Assembly: GCF_029227915.1 (NCBI RefSeq)
Contig: NC_079876.1
Span: 33,835,828 to 33,899,827, forward strand
DNA: 64,000 nucleotides
Direction of reading: 5' to 3'
Origin: Hydractinia symbiolongicarpus
Taxonomy: Eukaryota > Cnidaria > Hydrozoa > Anthoathecata > Hydractiniidae
The notes under the pieces were generated by a model, which saw only the letters and a list, made by a program, of their open reading frames with translations, was not told where the DNA came from and searched no databases. The position numbers and the translations under genes were made by a program. This document shows positions 63,401-64,000 of the stretch, one piece after another; the stretch's first letter is position 1, and every line of letters starts with the position of its first letter.

Positions 63401-64000
63401 AGTTCAATTAAGTCCCACAGCCAATTGTTTCACTGTTAAAAGCGATGCAACCTAGTAATATGAGGAAATTATCGCTAAATACATGTTGGTACGAATATGT
63501 GACTCATCCGTTGTAACTCAAACGGATTGATGCTGTTGGAAAGTCAATGAAATGTAGTTTTTGATACTGTCTCTATTTCTTCAGCGCGGGATAACGGCTA
63601 GGATTGGTCCCGCAATATAAAATGACTTATTTATTTAAATTTTTAAATAAAGCGCTACCACAGCGACCAGTGTAATCGCTGAGTTCCTGCAATCATGTCA
63701 AATTAAGAAGAATGTTATTTCTTGTAGTCCAATTGTCTCACTTATAACGTTTATAAAGTCACATTCCAAAATCAGTTCAATTAAGTCCCACAGTCAATAG
63801 TTTCACTGTTAAAAGCGATGCAACCTAGTAATGTTGGAAAAATATCGCTAAATACATGTTGGTACGAGTATGTGACGCAACCGTTGTAACTGAAGCGGAT
63901 TGATACCGTTAGAAAGTCAATGAAATGTAGTTTTTGATACTGTCTCTATTTCTTCAGCGCGGGATAACGGCTAGGATTGGTCCCACAATATAAAATGATT
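57420..64000 (+). repeat. Block VI: mixed P, Q, R and T monomers to the window edge
   Basis: Landmarks: Q 57519, R 57893, P 58265, R 58638, P 59010, M 59382, P 59755, Q 60127, S'' 60500, T 60873, Q 61245, S'' 61619, Q 61992, S'' 62365, T 62738, P 63112, Q 63484, S'' 63857. S'' has TAATGTTGGAAAAATATC and CAATAGTTTCAC. T has TAATTTTGGAAAAATATC, CTAATTAC and CGACTATGTGACGC. Q here has GTAGTTTTTGATACTG and CACAATATAAAATG. Regular HOR structure is lost and units are 2, 3 or 5 monomers long. The M monomer at 59382 (GTTAATAGCGATGCAACATAG) is a relative of the one at 47817. The array continues past position 64000, and the last monomer is cut after 243 bases. Confidence 0.86.
60028..63012 (+). repeat. 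Q-S''-T trimers repeated at a 1865-bp offset
   Basis: Q-S''-T at 60028-61145 recurs at 61893-63012, with landmarks 60127/61992, 60500/62365 and 60873/62738. A Q-S'' dimer lies between them (61146-61892) and another opens at 63385. Private markers in both trimers are GTCAAATTCAGAAG, CGTTTATGAAG, TAATTTTGG and GTTAGAGAGTC. Small differences are AGTCACAG against AGACACAG and GAAGCGG against GAAACGG in T. Confidence 0.84.

Larger units (their letters stand above)
1..64000 (+). repeat. Satellite DNA array, 373-bp monomer, about 172 copies
   Basis: The window is entirely tandem satellite. The landmark TGTTGGTACG (variants TGTTAGTACG, AGTTGGTACG, TTTTGGTAAG) recurs from 91 to 63857 at steps of 371-374 bp, with no gap, inversion or insertion of other DNA. 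All monomers read in the same direction. Small length differences are diagnostic indels: CTATTCTTCAGC instead of CTATTTCTTCAGC (-1), CACTTTCACATTTATAAGG instead of CACTTATAACATTTATAAGG (-2 in that interval), and CAGTTCCAATT or TAGTGTCAATT (+1). There is no coding capacity beyond chance, and no tRNA, rRNA, microsatellite or transposon signature was seen. Such arrays usually form centromeric, pericentromeric or subtelomeric heterochromatin, but the sequence does not show which. The strand is nominal. I am very sure of the satellite nature and unsure of species and chromosomal position. Confidence 0.98.

Noticed and set aside
1-64000. CRISPR array or other prokaryotic direct-repeat system
   Set aside because: The repeats are contiguous 373-bp monomers without short repeats and unique spacers, and there are no associated genes.
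1-64000. Ribosomal spacer, tRNA cluster or transposon terminal repeat origin
   Set aside because: No rRNA or tRNA motifs, reverse-transcriptase-like frames, target-site duplications or terminal inverted repeats were seen.
1-64000. Assignment to a known satellite near 360-370 bp, such as the Drosophila 359-bp or Tribolium 360-bp families
   Set aside because: Only the length is similar. I cannot confirm sequence similarity, and length alone is not evidence.

Overview
The whole 64,000-base window is one unbroken array of tandemly repeated satellite DNA with a monomer of about 373 bp. I found no gene, RNA gene, transposable element or unique sequence. A landmark that occurs once per monomer (TGTTGGTACG and close variants) can be followed through 172 successive positions from 91 to 63857. 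The spacing between them is always 371-374 bp (mean about 372.9), and every copy has the same orientation. The window holds a first monomer lacking 9 bases, 170 complete monomers and a last monomer cut at 243 bases. I phase each monomer at its GTCACAG motif, 99 bases before the landmark.

This is eukaryotic repetitive DNA, most likely from a constitutive heterochromatin block such as a centromere, pericentromere or subtelomere. One hand-counted stretch (360 bases of block V) is about 36% G+C. It holds 14 CpG against roughly 12 expected, so CpG is not depleted. That fits a lineage with little CpG methylation, for example many invertebrates, better than a vertebrate or plant. I cannot match the sequence to a named satellite, and the species is unknown. 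A length near 370 bp is shared by unrelated satellites.

The monomers form distinct variants arranged in higher-order repeats (HORs), and the array falls into blocks. Block I (1-18636) is built from a six-monomer HOR, A-B-C-D-E-F, of about 2237 bp, with many copies shortened by in-register deletion and one island of foreign monomers at about 4316-5420. Block II (18637-29819) contains a 745-bp dimer duplication, three copies of a 1492-bp tetramer and two near-identical 9-monomer segments 4847 bp apart. Block III (29820-39138) has irregular 7-, 6- and 3-monomer units that reuse an E-like monomer. Block IV (39139-48836) has local 3- and 4-monomer duplications. Block V (48837-57419) is the most homogeneous, with three near-identical copies of a 2239-bp six-monomer HOR made of two diverged trimers. 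Block VI (57420-64000) is a mixed, shorter-unit region.

Block edges fall inside the normal monomer rhythm, and nearly all changes of unit length are whole numbers of monomers with hybrid monomers at the joins. This is the pattern expected from repeated unequal crossing-over or gene conversion. The only longer reading frame (20090-20305) results from a single-base loss of a stop codon that is otherwise present in the repeat, and it is not a gene.
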